The notes beneath the pieces are model-generated. The model made no database searches. It had not been told where the DNA came from and was given only the letters and a program-made list of their open reading frames with translations. From contig CBDCWQ010000023.1 in NCBI GenBank assembly GCA_965223435.1, forward strand, positions 310,001 through 374,000: a stretch of 64,000 bases of DNA, written 5' to 3'. The DNA comes from CBDCWQ01 sp965223435 (GTDB taxonomy: Bacteria > Myxococcota > Kuafuiibacteriia > Kuafuiibacteriales > Kuafuiibacteriaceae). Positions 47,297-56,899 of the stretch are shown here, one piece after another. Numbering within the stretch: the first letter of the stretch is position 1; each line of letters opens with the position of its first letter. Position numbers and translations under genes: made by a program.

Positions 47297-48484
47297 ATGA
47301 ATCGACCACTCATTGTAGGGAGCTTCGCATTTCTCACATTCATGGGATGGAACGCCTGGACCTCACCTTCAGTGTCTGTGGCAAGTGAGCAGACCAAGTT
47401 TGTGCAAGCGTCCACCCTGAAGCTGCGGGCAGAGCCGCGTAAAGACGCGAAGCTCCGCGGACGCTTGACCATCAACTCTCCCCTCGTAGTCTTCGATGAG
47501 AAGGGCCATTTCGTGAAAGTGCGCGCCCAAAATGGTGCAGGCGGATGGGTTGGCAAAGACTTCCTTAGCAGTGAGCGGCTGACCGTGGCGGCTGCGCGCG
47601 CACATGCTCGTCACTCCGACTCTCCCACAGAGCGCCTGATGTGGCTCCAAAGGGCAACGGCGATGGAGCCCAAAAATTTGGAGCTCCTTGCCGAATTGAA
47701 AGGCGCCTACACCCGACTCGGAAAATACAAGGCAGCCCAGATTGTCTCCGATCTCATTCGGGCGCTGAAGAGAGTCCAAGGCAAGGGTCGTTTGGTGGCC
47801 ATGAATGGAAAGGTCCTCCAGTGGTCCGAGATCCTCTATGACGACACCCTTCGGCGCAACGAAGCCATCGAACGTGAAAAGTGGTCCGAGTTCGACTTCG
47901 CAAGAGCCGAAATTTGGGTCCTACCCGAGCAGGGTCCAGCGAAGCGGGCTGCAATCCAAAGAGCCGCTCGCGGCTCCTGGAACGAGTGCGCAGGCACCCA
48001 GGGACTCAGTGTGGTCGTCGACACCGAGGGCATCATCGCCTATGATGGGCCACCCCCAGGTTCGTGGAAAGCGACCCGCAAGACTTGGGGTTCTACTAAG
48101 ATCGACTTGCTCACAGAGCGAATCAAGAAACTTCATTGCACGTCATCCAAGACATGCGATGTCGGCGTCGTCACTCAAACCGGTTACGGGGCCTTCGTAC
48201 GGGTCAACCAGGTGACGGAGTCTTCGGTGCAAGACACCAGCACAATCATGATCCGAACACTCGATCTTCGCATTGTTCGTGATGATCCAAACGGAGCGCT
48301 TAAGACCGTCGCTGAAAGTTCTACGGAAGCCTTCCACTCAGAAGTGCCCATGCCAACGGTCATGCGAGACATTGTCGGTGACGAGGCGCCCGAAATTTTT
48401 CTTAGGGGAAACTGCGAATCCGAAGTTCTCAACCTCCGCGGGAACTCACTATTCCTTTCGCACAACATGTGTTGCGGCTGCTGA
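47297..48484 (+). CDS. Exported SH3b-domain protein with TPR-like segment
   Basis: 395 residues. ATG 47297 is preceded by GGGAGGG at good spacing. The signal peptide is IVGSFAFLTFMGWNAWTSP. A bacterial SH3 domain (about 35-95) reads VQASTLKLRAEPRKDAKLRG, then FVKVRAQNGAGGWVGKDFL. A TPR-like helical pair follows (AMEPKNLELLAELKGAYTRLGKYKAAQ). The C-terminal half is mixed alpha/beta with paired cysteines and ends HNMCCGC. SH3b domains commonly contact peptidoglycan or peptides in the periplasm. Function otherwise unknown. Confidence 0.78.
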   Translation: MNRPLIVGSFAFLTFMGWNAWTSPSVSVASEQTKFVQASTLKLRAEPRKDAKLRGRLTINSPLVVFDEKGHFVKVRAQNGAGGWVGKDFLSSERLTVAAARAHARHSDSPTERLMWLQRATAMEPKNLELLAELKGAYTRLGKYKAAQIVSDLIRALKRVQGKGRLVAMNGKVLQWSEILYDDTLRRNEAIEREKWSEFDFARAEIWVLPEQGPAKRAAIQRAARGSWNECAGTQGLSVVVDTEGIIAYDGPPPGSWKATRKTWGSTKIDLLTERIKKLHCTSSKTCDVGVVTQTGYGAFVRVNQVTESSVQDTSTIMIRTLDLRIVRDDPNGALKTVAESSTEAFHSEVPMPTVMRDIVGDEAPEIFLRGNCESEVLNLRGNSLFLSHNMCCGC

Positions 48485-48930
48485 TCGCCGTCCACGAGCA
48501 CCCACACATACCCTACGTATCCGGCTGATTTGATGAACCCGACCCCGGTTTTGGCCAAGACATACTCTGGAGCGAAAGTCGTTTTGTGGCCGAACCAGAA
48601 CAAGTCTGCGGCTGAACCGACAATCGTCGAACAGATGTTGAACACAAAGTGAAAGACCGGCGCAGTGAATACGCCAAGAAGCTTCGGCACTTGCTCGCGT
48701 GGGGGTTCGTCAATAATGACGGCAATGAGTGTTGCGGGACGACCTCGTCTTCGTCCCGTGTGAGCTTTTGAACTTTTTGATTCAACTCTCTGAGCGAAAG
48801 GCGAATTCGGTCCAAGGACTCGACTTCACGTGTGAGTTCGGGTCTGCCGATGAGGCCAAGCGCCACTTCCTCCTTTGTGCTTCCTAGCCGCCCTCGGTCT
48901 CGTTCATGTCCTGCCAAGCGCCCAAGTTTT
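48485..48930 (-). pseudogene. Possible penicillin-binding-protein C-terminal debris
   Basis: In one minus-strand frame TLIAVIIDEPPREQVPKLLG, then VFTAPVFHF, resembles the FtsI-type transpeptidase ending (VVIDEP...Y.G..AAPVFKEI). It is followed by a hydrophobic tail running into the 3' end of the SH3/TPR gene. Upstream, in another frame, ESLDRIRLSLRELNQKVQKL looks like a coiled coil. No intact gene exists. The identification is tentative, and the region to 49044 holds nothing else. Confidence 0.25.
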
Positions 48931-49044
48931 GTGCCAACCCCCAGGGGTCTCCAAACCCCTGGAATTGGGTCTGTCCGATTTGAGTTTCTTGGCTGATTGC
49001 TACCGACGGCCAGTTACGCTGTCACAGACGTAGCGTCACAGTGG

Positions 49045-50409
49045 TCAATCCGTTTCGACAAGGGCCGGAGCGAGTGTACCTTCCAGGTGATCGGCGTGGC
49101 TTTTGGTGATTTGGACACCGATGGGATGATTGGGCGCGACACGTTCATCTGGGATTCGGATCGGACAGTAGTTGTCGCTCAGGGCGTGGACGGGGCTAGG
49201 GGGGCCTCCGGGCGGTGGCGCCAAGCTTAGGGCGGGGAGGGTGCGGCCGACCTGTTGGTCCAAAAACCTTGACCAAAGGCGGCTCGCGATGCCGTGCAGG
49301 GCTTGACTCCGGTTCTTGATGATCCGGGGTTCTACCTTTCCGTCCAGTTTGGTTGCGGCGGTGCCCTGCCGATCCGAGTAGCTGAAGACGTGAACGTAGT
49401 TGACACCGCAGGCTTCGACGAAGGCGGATGTTTGCTCAAACTCTTGGTCTGTTTCGCCCGGAAAGCCCACGATGACGTCCGTGCCGATGCACGCGTTGGG
49501 GACTAGGGCGTAAATGCGTTCGACGATTCTTTGAAAATCCGCCGCTCTATAGGGGCGCACCATGCGTTTCAGGATGCGATCGACCCCCGATTGAAGGGGC
49601 AGGTGAAAGTGGGGTGCGAGACGCTTGTTGGCCTGGGCCAGCTTTGCCAGCTCCATGGGAAAGGCCATGGGCTCAATGCAGCTGAGTCGGAGCCTTCCGA
49701 GTCCGGGAAGGGAGAGAATGTCTTGAACCAAGTTTGTCAGCGACGTCACCGGCAACAAATGAGCGCCGTAAGTTCCGAGATGAACCCCCGTGAGCACCAC
49801 CTCAAAAGCGCCGCGCGCCAACAGGGCACGAACCGTGGTGAGCACGTCGCTGGGTGAGGCGCTCTTAGCGGGGCCACGGACCTCGGGGACGATGCAGTAG
49901 GTACAACAGGCGTCGCAGCCGTCTTGGATTTTGAGGAAGGGCCTGGTGCGGTCCTCGAGCATGTGGGCCGTGGGTTTGACCGCTGGAATATCTTCGAGGT
50001 TCAGTGCCGAAAAGGGCGTATGCAGCAGCACCGGTTCGGCAGGTTTTTCCTTTTCCAACAAGCTTTGGGCTACGCCTGACAGCTTGCGCTTGGCCTTTTG
50101 TCCCAAAACTGCGTCGATGCCGCCAAGCTGGACCAACGCCTGGGGATCTCGTTGGGCGTAGCACCCCGTGACCACTACCCGGGCCTGCGGGTTTTCCCGT
50201 TCAAGGCGGCGTACGGCTTTACGGACGTCGGTGTCGGACCGATGGGTGATGGTACACGTATTGAGCACCACGACGTCCGCTTCTTGTGGGTTTCGGGTAG
50301 ACAGGAAATCTTGGTTTTCGAGGTCTTCGGCGATGGCCGCGGAGTCGGCTTGATTCACGCGGCAGCCAAAGCTGAGGACGTGGTATCTCGGTGAAGCGCT
50401 CAAGGTCAT
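49045..50409 (-). CDS. mtaB: tRNA (N6-threonylcarbamoyladenosine-37) methylthiotransferase, MtaB-type
   Basis: 454-residue radical-SAM enzyme. MtaB adds a methylthio group to t6A37 of ANN-decoding tRNAs. The N-terminal UPF0004 domain has LSFGCRVNQADS and VLNTCTITHRSD, with the cluster-binding Cys residues of the first iron-sulphur cluster and TGCYAQRDP. The radical-SAM CxxxCxxC appears as GCDACCTYCIVPEVRG. FHLPLQSGVDRILKRMVRPY and VIVGFPGETDQEFEQT are family motifs, and a TRAM-like tail follows. NTCT(I/V)TH..D and the SGC/TGCYAQ spacing favour MtaB over MiaB. It is divergent from the kinase-TPR gene. Confidence 0.9.
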   Translation of the reverse strand: MTLSASPRYHVLSFGCRVNQADSAAIAEDLENQDFLSTRNPQEADVVVLNTCTITHRSDTDVRKAVRRLERENPQARVVVTGCYAQRDPQALVQLGGIDAVLGQKAKRKLSGVAQSLLEKEKPAEPVLLHTPFSALNLEDIPAVKPTAHMLEDRTRPFLKIQDGCDACCTYCIVPEVRGPAKSASPSDVLTTVRALLARGAFEVVLTGVHLGTYGAHLLPVTSLTNLVQDILSLPGLGRLRLSCIEPMAFPMELAKLAQANKRLAPHFHLPLQSGVDRILKRMVRPYRAADFQRIVERIYALVPNACIGTDVIVGFPGETDQEFEQTSAFVEACGVNYVHVFSYSDRQGTAATKLDGKVEPRIIKNRSQALHGIASRLWSRFLDQQVGRTLPALSLAPPPGGPPSPVHALSDNYCPIRIPDERVAPNHPIGVQITKSHADHLEGTLAPALVETD

Positions 50410-50570
50410 CCTTCATAGGCCGACATCAGGTTCTTAGCCAACGACGAAAAGGGGCTGTGCTGATTTTGAGTACGCAGGCTATCGCAGAACTGAACACATT
50501 TGTGGCCACACAACGGTGGGGCTATGCTCTTCGCGTGGTCGGACCGCCGTGTGCGTGAGCGTACGGACTG

Positions 50571-53500
50571 GTGCAATTTTTCATGGGCTCTGTGGAACAG
50601 GAAGGTGCGGGGGCGGGGATGGGGCCCCAGTCTGAATCCGAACCCGCGGCCGTTGGCGAGGTGATTCGCGGCTACCGCATTGACAAACTCATTGGCCAGG
50701 GGGGGATGGGGCATGTCTATGCGGCCACGCATACCCACCTGGGCCGTCAGGCGGCTGTCAAGCTGCTTAGTGCTGGGGTGGTCAAAGACGAGTCGGTGCT
50801 CTCTCGCTTCTACTATGAGGCTCGGGTTGTCAATGACGCGAAGCACCCGAACATTGTTGATATTTTTGATTTTGTAGAGCTCGATGAACAAGGCCGCGTC
50901 GCTTGCATCATGGAGTATCTGAGCGGCCCGCCTCTGGATATTCTGCTGTCACAGCAGATGCTCTCCTTCGTTCAGGCCATTCACATCGGTATCCAACTGT
51001 CGGACGCACTCGGTGCCGTCCATGCTCTAGGCATCACCCATCGAGATCTGAAACCGGCGAACATCGTTGTGGTCGGTGATCTTGAGTCTGATTTGTCAAC
51101 GGTGCCGAGTCTCAAGCTGCTTGATTTCGGAATTGCGAAAGTGCCCGATGCCGATGGTTCGCATCAGACGCGGACCGGGGTGATCCTCGGGACCCCGGCC
51201 TACATGGCGCCGGAGCAGATCGGTGGCGGAATGGTTTCTCCCAAGACGGATATCTACGCCATGGGGGAGATCTTGTTTGAGATGATCACCGGTCGGCGCC
51301 TTTTCAACGACGCGGCGATGCAGATTTTCCAGGCCAAACTTTCGTCGGTGGCCCCCGATGTGGCGGAGATCCGGTCGGCGCCTTTTGGATCGGAACTTGA
51401 GCATCTTGTCGGTCGTTGTCTAGACTGGGATCTCGATCGCCGACCCTCGGCCGGTGAACTCCTGGAAACGCTTAGGTCGTTCGTCGATGGACAGGGCAAG
51501 GCGCCGTCGTCAACACGGCAGCCATCCGTGCCTCGTGGGCCGGGTACGGTCGGTGAAAACGACCTGACGCTGGGGCCTTCCATCGGTCAGGAGGTGAAAC
51601 GTCCCTCGTCGGCGGTGGCCAACAAGCCTCGAAGTCGAGCTCACACGCTGCTTTCTGGACGCGGTCGCAAGAAGATCGTCATTGCGGCTGTGCTGGCCAC
51701 CCTGACTGTAGGGGGAATAGCATGGATTGTGCGCGGGGCTTCCGCGAGCGGAAAGCCCGTTCTTGTGTGGGTGGGTGAGGTTTTAAGGGGCCGGCCTGAG
51801 CTGCCGGCCATTCACCCTTTGGCGTCAGAGCTGGCAGTTTGGAAAAGCCGTTTGGGTACACCCAAAAAGTCAGTAGATGGCTACGTCGCGGACGGCCGGG
51901 TTTTGTACTTTGAAGACCAGTGGGATTCCTATGCGGCTGCGCATGAATTCTTTCAGATGGCGGTGTTGGCAGACCCCAAGAGTGCGGTTGCGTTATCTTA
52001 CTATGTTGAAAACCTCGCCATCTGGAAAGGCACGTTCTTGACCCCCAACGAGCTTCAGCGCTTCAAAGAAGGCATTGACTACGTCAAGATCATTGCCCCG
52101 GACGAACCGGCGGTCTATCGGGCTTTGTCGGCGCTTGCACTGGCAGAGGGTGACGATCAAGGCGCGCGCAAGCACGCGGAAGCGGCTCTGAGCCACAGCC
52201 CCGATGATGGGCAAGCCAAACTCCTGCTCGCGCAGGCGCTTGCCTCTCAGGCGGGCATACCTGCAGCTCGGGAGGCGGACGCCGCTGCGAAGCAGCTTCC
52301 GCAGCTTCGGCGCAAGGATCGGGTTCTTGCGCAAGCATATGTGACATCGGGCCAGTACAAGAAGGCGCGGCATGTTCTTGATGAGCGGCTTGCTAAAGAC
52401 CCGGAGAACGCCGCGATCCTTCGCGCCTACGGCGATTTGGAACAGCATGTAGGACGCTTCGACGAAGCAAAGAAGCTCTATACGCGGGCTGCCTCAGGCA
52501 AGGGTGACCAAAACGGTGCGCAGCTCTCTTTGGGGTTGTTGATGCTTCATGTCGGCCAATTCGAAGAGTCTTCCGCTGCGTTTCAAAAGGTTGCGGGTGC
52601 CAAAGGAATTCCGAAGCCTATGTCTTTAAAGGCACTGGTTGGATGGGGCCGCGCTGAGGTTTCTCGGGGTCAGCCTCGGTTGGCGCAGGAGCCTGTGGAC
52701 CGCGCGTTACGTGTGGCGGCGGATGACGATGCCGCCCGCCTTCTTCGGGCCGAGATACTATTCAGTGAGGGGCAGCTCGCCCGGGCCGCTGCGCTTGCCA
52801 AGCAGGTCCAGTCGTCTCGGCCGCGCGATCCTGGTGCATTGGTGCTTTTGGCGAGGGCGGCGGTCCGCAATAGAGCTGCGGATGAGGGTGTTCGATGGAT
52901 GAACGAAGCGCTCGCCAACGACCCGAGCAATCCTGAGCTTCGAATGATCTTGGCGGCGCTATACCTATCTTTTGGAGGGACTTCTCAGGCGGTCGAGGTC
53001 CTGCGCGCACTGAGCGGGTTTGATCCTGGAGATCGCCTGAGCCATCCCGAGGGCGCGCTTTTTGCTGTTTCTGAGATGGCGGTTGTAGACGCCTTGCGGA
53101 TCATGCGCTCCGCTTCGAGTGAGGCCCAGACCCGTTCCGATGCACATGCGATTCTTGCGGTCCTGGACTACCAAAATGGCCGAATGGCCGCCGCCAAAAG
53201 AGGGTTCGCTAAAGCGTTGGCCGCAGATGCTTCCAACCCGGTGGCGTTGTTGTTCAAGGCACAAATGGACGCTGAGCGCCGTGTCTTTCGCACCGCTGAA
53301 AGTGCCCTCAAAAGGCTCGCCCGTGTACAGCCGCGAGGCGCCGTGCCACACCTCCTTCGATCACAAATCTATACAGAACGTGGGCTCCTCGGTAAAGCGG
53401 AAGCCGCTTTGTCCGAAGGCAAAAAGATTGATTCGCAGCATTACATGGTTCGGTCGACAGAGGCCTTGCTGCACCTGAAACGTGGCAAGCGGAACCAAGC

Positions 53501-53582
53501 GAAGACGGCGTTGGTCGCCGCGCTCGAACGTCGGCCGTACGCGCTCAAACCACGAAGAATACTCTTCGAGGCAGGATTTTAG
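50571..53582 (+). CDS. Ser/Thr protein kinase with membrane segment and TPR array
   Basis: About 1,003 residues from a GTG at 50571 (ATG 50583 is an alternative; neither has a strong ribosome site). The kinase domain spans about 35-310: IGQGGMGHVYAATHTHLGRQ, AAVKLL, HRDLKPANIVVVGD, KLLDFGIAKV, GTPAYMAPEQIGG. A transmembrane helix lies near 366-390 (KKIVIAAVLATLTVGGIAWI). The extracytoplasmic part (about 430-1000) consists of TPR repeats (AVLADPKSAVALSYY, ALSHSPDDGQAKLLLAQALA, NDPSNPELRMILAALYLSF). This is the kinase-TM-TPR architecture typical of myxobacteria. It is the first gene of a run of genes on the plus strand; the next encodes a PilZ/DUF4388 protein. Confidence 0.9.
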   Translation: MQFFMGSVEQEGAGAGMGPQSESEPAAVGEVIRGYRIDKLIGQGGMGHVYAATHTHLGRQAAVKLLSAGVVKDESVLSRFYYEARVVNDAKHPNIVDIFDFVELDEQGRVACIMEYLSGPPLDILLSQQMLSFVQAIHIGIQLSDALGAVHALGITHRDLKPANIVVVGDLESDLSTVPSLKLLDFGIAKVPDADGSHQTRTGVILGTPAYMAPEQIGGGMVSPKTDIYAMGEILFEMITGRRLFNDAAMQIFQAKLSSVAPDVAEIRSAPFGSELEHLVGRCLDWDLDRRPSAGELLETLRSFVDGQGKAPSSTRQPSVPRGPGTVGENDLTLGPSIGQEVKRPSSAVANKPRSRAHTLLSGRGRKKIVIAAVLATLTVGGIAWIVRGASASGKPVLVWVGEVLRGRPELPAIHPLASELAVWKSRLGTPKKSVDGYVADGRVLYFEDQWDSYAAAHEFFQMAVLADPKSAVALSYYVENLAIWKGTFLTPNELQRFKEGIDYVKIIAPDEPAVYRALSALALAEGDDQGARKHAEAALSHSPDDGQAKLLLAQALASQAGIPAAREADAAAKQLPQLRRKDRVLAQAYVTSGQYKKARHVLDERLAKDPENAAILRAYGDLEQHVGRFDEAKKLYTRAASGKGDQNGAQLSLGLLMLHVGQFEESSAAFQKVAGAKGIPKPMSLKALVGWGRAEVSRGQPRLAQEPVDRALRVAADDDAARLLRAEILFSEGQLARAAALAKQVQSSRPRDPGALVLLARAAVRNRAADEGVRWMNEALANDPSNPELRMILAALYLSFGGTSQAVEVLRALSGFDPGDRLSHPEGALFAVSEMAVVDALRIMRSASSEAQTRSDAHAILAVLDYQNGRMAAAKRGFAKALAADASNPVALLFKAQMDAERRVFRTAESALKRLARVQPRGAVPHLLRSQIYTERGLLGKAEAALSEGKKIDSQHYMVRSTEALLHLKRGKRNQAKTALVAALERRPYALKPRRILFEAGF

Positions 53583-53750
53583 TCATCCCATGGATATGTT
53601 GCGTCGACCTTGTGCCTTACGAACACTGGAGCCCAAGCGAACGCCAGTTCGGCCTTACGGGGCCCGGTCCGAAGTGAATTCGGCCCACCCGTTCCCCTCC
53701 GCTCAGCGAGACCACGTAAAGGGGTTCGGATCAGTGAGGGGAGGGATTGG

Positions 53751-54860
53751 TTGTGGCTAAAGGAAAACGCGGTGGGGCCTGAACACTGGCCACGAGAACT
53801 TCGTAGAGCCCCCCGAGTGGTGTCTCGTTTTTGGGTGATGGTAGCCGGCGTGGACGCCTCCCCCGAGCTCAGACAAGGTGATCTCAGCGTGACCGGCGTA
53901 TTCATGCGTGTGCGCCATTCGGTGGGAGAAGCAGGTACGGTGCAGTGGCTGCAGGTTACGTCGGCCGACCAGCAAGAGTCGGTTGCGATTATGGCACGGG
54001 TTATTCGGGTCATCGTCTATGACGACGTGGACCGTGATGGCCCTAAGGCGGGTGTTGCCTTTGAGTTTATGCCCGACAACTATGGGAAGCGGGCGGCGCT
54101 CGAGCGACTTGTAAAGCACGTTGCTTTTTTGCACACACGAGCCCATCCCGTGGTGATCGACCACCATTTCCCCGTGGCGGTTCACCATCAGCAGGGCCCC
54201 AAAGAGGCCACTGTATTTCATCTAAGCGTACACGATGTGCACCTTGAAACCACTTGGCCGGTTGTCGTCGGTGAGGCGATTCAAATGGAGTTTGGTGGTG
54301 CGTCTTCTGGCGCGTGTTTGTTGTTCAAAGGAGAAGTGGTTTCTGTTCGACCGTCGTCCAACAACGGACCGGCACGGCGGTATCAAGTGGAGGTCTCTCT
54401 TCACGCATCGTCTACCACGCGGGCTTCTTTCGAACGTATGGCTCCCCCTAGGCCCCTACCACCTCAAGAGTCGGTCGATTTGGTGATGTCTGAATTGATG
54501 CAATCCCCTAGGAAGATTGCTGCGAGCCGAAAAAAGAGCGATCTCGTTGGTCTTTTGTCGCGAATTCAGTTGGTGAGCCTGTTGTCACTGCTTGAGCTGG
54601 AGCAGTTATCCGGAGAACTTCAGCTTGTTCAGGCCGAGGCCGCAGTGCAAATCTTTGTGCGCGACGGCCGAGTGATTGATGCCCTATATGGGGGACGGGC
54701 ATCGAGCTCCCCGAGGGCTACGGTTCGGGAGGCCATGGACTGGAGCGAAGGAAAATTTAGATTCATCGCCAAAGAAATAGACCGCGCCGATCGGATCGGT
54801 GTCCCCACCACAAGTTTGATACTGGACTTGGTCCGACAGGCCGACGAGGCCCAGCGATAG
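53751..54860 (+). CDS. PilZ-domain protein with C-terminal DUF4388 (PATAN)
   Basis: 369 residues if the TTG at 53751 is used, which has GGGAGGG five bases upstream; the frame is open from 53610, and GTG 53772 is a further candidate. The first PilZ domain has RELRRAPRV and DLSVTGVFMRV (RxxxR and (D/N)xSxxG, the c-di-GMP-binding motifs). A second PilZ-like beta domain follows (about 170-270), with the degenerate HLSVHDVHLE. The C-terminus is DUF4388 (about 290-365, DLVGLLSRIQLVSLLSLLEL, GELQLV...VFVRDG-like). Such proteins act in myxobacterial signalling and motility. It lies 168 bases after the kinase-TPR gene. Confidence 0.82.
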   Translation: MWLKENAVGPEHWPRELRRAPRVVSRFWVMVAGVDASPELRQGDLSVTGVFMRVRHSVGEAGTVQWLQVTSADQQESVAIMARVIRVIVYDDVDRDGPKAGVAFEFMPDNYGKRAALERLVKHVAFLHTRAHPVVIDHHFPVAVHHQQGPKEATVFHLSVHDVHLETTWPVVVGEAIQMEFGGASSGACLLFKGEVVSVRPSSNNGPARRYQVEVSLHASSTTRASFERMAPPRPLPPQESVDLVMSELMQSPRKIAASRKKSDLVGLLSRIQLVSLLSLLELEQLSGELQLVQAEAAVQIFVRDGRVIDALYGGRASSSPRATVREAMDWSEGKFRFIAKEIDRADRIGVPTTSLILDLVRQADEAQR

Positions 54861-54875
54861 GGGAAGGAGTGCCCG

Positions 54876-55082
54876 GTGAAGATGTTTGAGATTTTCCTGG
54901 CGATGTCTATCGCCGCTGCCGGCATGGGCATGATCTCCAATGTTGCGACTCGTATGCTTAAGGAGCAGTGTGACGAGGCCTGCCCACCATCAGAACAGAA
55001 GATCAGCGTTCTTTTTGAAGTTGCGATGTTCAAGCTGGAGACCTGCAAGTGTCCCTCCCGCGAAGAGCAAGTCTTAGAGTGA
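54876..55082 (+). CDS. Small membrane or exported protein, four cysteines
   Basis: 68 residues from GTG 54876, with AAGGAG at six-base spacing; the gene begins 15 bases after the PilZ/DUF4388 stop, so co-transcription is likely. The hydrophobic N-terminus EIFLAMSIAAAGMGMIS is followed by CDEAC and CKC in a charged tail. No family recognised. Confidence 0.6.
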   Translation: MKMFEIFLAMSIAAAGMGMISNVATRMLKEQCDEACPPSEQKISVLFEVAMFKLETCKCPSREEQVLE

Positions 55083-55105
55083 ACCGAGGCGGAGCCAAAA
55101 AACTC

Positions 55106-55336
55106 ATGTTTTCATTCATGGTCGTTTTTCTCTTGACGGCTTTTTTGCCTCGGACACGCGCTTGTCAGCGACGAATAAGGGGCCGTGCACCATTTTCCAT
55201 TGTCCTGTTCGTTTTGTTGCGTCCTATCCTCGTTTTCGCGTTCTCATGGGCCCGCAGAGTTGAAGCCTCGGTCGCAACCAAGTCGGCTCAAAAAATAGGC
55301 GTGTTAGGCTACCTCCTGCGTTGGAGGAAGTCATGA
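55106..55336 (+). CDS. Possible small membrane protein
   Basis: 76 codons from ATG 55106. Hydrophobic segments MFSFMVVFLLTAFL and SIVLFVLLRPILVFAFSW are separated by a basic stretch. The stop (TGA 55334-55336) overlaps the ATG of the HNH gene (ATGA), which favours a real coupled gene. Codon usage is not compelling and no homologue is recognised. Confidence 0.3.
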   Translation: MFSFMVVFLLTAFLPRTRACQRRIRGRAPFSIVLFVLLRPILVFAFSWARRVEASVATKSAQKIGVLGYLLRWRKS

Positions 55337-56424
55337 GGAAACCGACCTATTTTCAGCAATGGACAGATCAGAACTTGATCGCTGGGCTTCGAACTGCGGT
55401 CAAGAAGGAAAAACGTGCGACCGCGGAACTGCTGGCAACTATGGCCGAGGTCGATCAGCGACAGCTCTATCTTTTGCATGGCCCCAGTCGAAGCATGCAC
55501 GCCTTTTGTACCCATAAGCTTGCCATGGGCGAACATGAAGCATTCGACAAGATCCGAGCCGCACGGGCTGCCCGTCAATTCCCACAAATCTTGGAGAAGA
55601 TCGCCAACGGAAAATTGCACGTCACAGGCGTTCGGGTCCTGGCGCCCGCGTTAACGCACGAGAACTGTGCGAAACTCCTTTCGGAGGCCGAGGGGAAGTC
55701 TACCGATGCCTTGAAGGAAATCGTGGCCGCACTGCGCCCGAAGGCGGATGTCGCCTTGAGCATTCGGAGATTGCCAACACCACCCGCCCATCCCAAGACT
55801 CCCAAGCCGACCCGTCCCTCGCAGAAGAACCCTCAATCTACTCGGTTTCAACCGTCTCCTTCCCGGGAAACACCGGCTCCTGCCATCGCGCCCGCTCAAA
55901 AGACCAAACGACCCCATTTCGAACCAACCGCAAGGGAACGATATGCCTTCCGATTTGCGGCTGGAAAAGCCTTCCGAAACAAGTACGAGGAGGCTCGAGC
56001 CCTTTTGAGTCATGCCAATTCCGGTGGGGACCCAGAATCAATTCTAGAACGAGCGCTGGATCTATTGATCGCAGACACCAAGAAGAAGCGCTTCGGCCTG
56101 GGGGCTGGCTCCAAGAAAGCTCAGGAAACTGAAGAAAACCAGAAACCTGTTTCGCGTACTATTCCGGTCGCCACCCGCAGAGCAATCGCCGAAAGAGATG
56201 ACTTGCGATGCACATTCGTAGGAGTCGATGGCACCCCATGTGGGAGCCAAGCTTTTCTCGAGATTCATCACTGGAAAGATTTTGCTTTGGGGGGCGATCA
56301 CACCCTTGCCAACACAGGGCTCTTATGCCGAGCCCACAACCAGTACCTCGCCCATAGAACCTGGGGCCAAAAGAAGATCCAACAGCAAAGGGATAAATGC
56401 CGAAAAAAATCAGCGCACACGTAG
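55333..56424 (+). CDS. HNH endonuclease-domain protein (DUF222-like)
   Basis: 363 residues from ATG 55333, with GGAGG five bases upstream. The helical N-terminal half (about 10-130, TAELLATMAEVDQRQLYL, HKLAMGEHEAFDKIRAARAA) is followed by a Pro/Lys-rich linker. The C-terminal HNH nuclease domain reads RRAIAERDDLRCTF, LEIHHWKDFALGGDHTLANT, GLLCRAHNQYLAHRTWG; His-His in EIHH and Asn in LANTGLLC are the expected metal/catalytic residues. Proteins of this build are multi-copy in many actino- and deltaproteobacteria and may be linked to mobile DNA. Their substrate is unknown. Confidence 0.85.
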   Translation: MRKPTYFQQWTDQNLIAGLRTAVKKEKRATAELLATMAEVDQRQLYLLHGPSRSMHAFCTHKLAMGEHEAFDKIRAARAARQFPQILEKIANGKLHVTGVRVLAPALTHENCAKLLSEAEGKSTDALKEIVAALRPKADVALSIRRLPTPPAHPKTPKPTRPSQKNPQSTRFQPSPSRETPAPAIAPAQKTKRPHFEPTARERYAFRFAAGKAFRNKYEEARALLSHANSGGDPESILERALDLLIADTKKKRFGLGAGSKKAQETEENQKPVSRTIPVATRRAIAERDDLRCTFVGVDGTPCGSQAFLEIHHWKDFALGGDHTLANTGLLCRAHNQYLAHRTWGQKKIQQQRDKCRKKSAHT

Positions 56425-56692
56425 CAACGTCAAAGGACGGCGCGAACAAAAGGCAGAAAAACTTCCTTCGGGGCTTGGCCGAGGCTTTGGAGGGCCCCCC
56501 CCAAAGTCGGAAACACAATCGCCTGTTCTTGTATGGGCGCAATCAATATCGCCTCAAGAAAATACAGGCCCCACACACGCTAACAGACTGAAATGATCTC
56601 GCTTTTCGGTTTCGGGACGGGCCCTAATCTAAACAAGCTCTCATTGAGATCCGGACATTGAGGGCAACCGAGTGACGTCGTTCGTGGCACGA

Positions 56693-56844
56693 ATTCCCTG
56701 TTCCCTGTTTGTATTCCCCGCTCCGATTCCCGGGCCCCGGCTCCTGATTTTGGGGTGGCTTTTTGTCGCGAGGTGCGGCGGAGCGGGGGACAGGGAGCAG
56801 GGAATCTGAATCAGAGCAGGGGATACAAACAGGGAGCAGGGAAT
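56693..56844. repeat. Long imperfect inverted repeat
   Basis: The left arm 56693-56719 (ATTCCCTGTTCCCTGTTTGT onward) pairs with 56819-56844, whose complement is nearly the same, leaving a spacer of about 100 bases. A related CAGGGAGCAGGGAAT motif occurs again at about 56791-56805. It lies between the convergent HNH and DUF1552 genes, so it may end transcription from both sides or be a small mobile repeat. The rest of 56425-56899 has no supported gene. Confidence 0.7.
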
Positions 56845-56899
56845 CGGGCGGTCAGGTGAGTTCCTGGTCGTCTTAAATTTTAGTAGATTTGGTCCTTGC

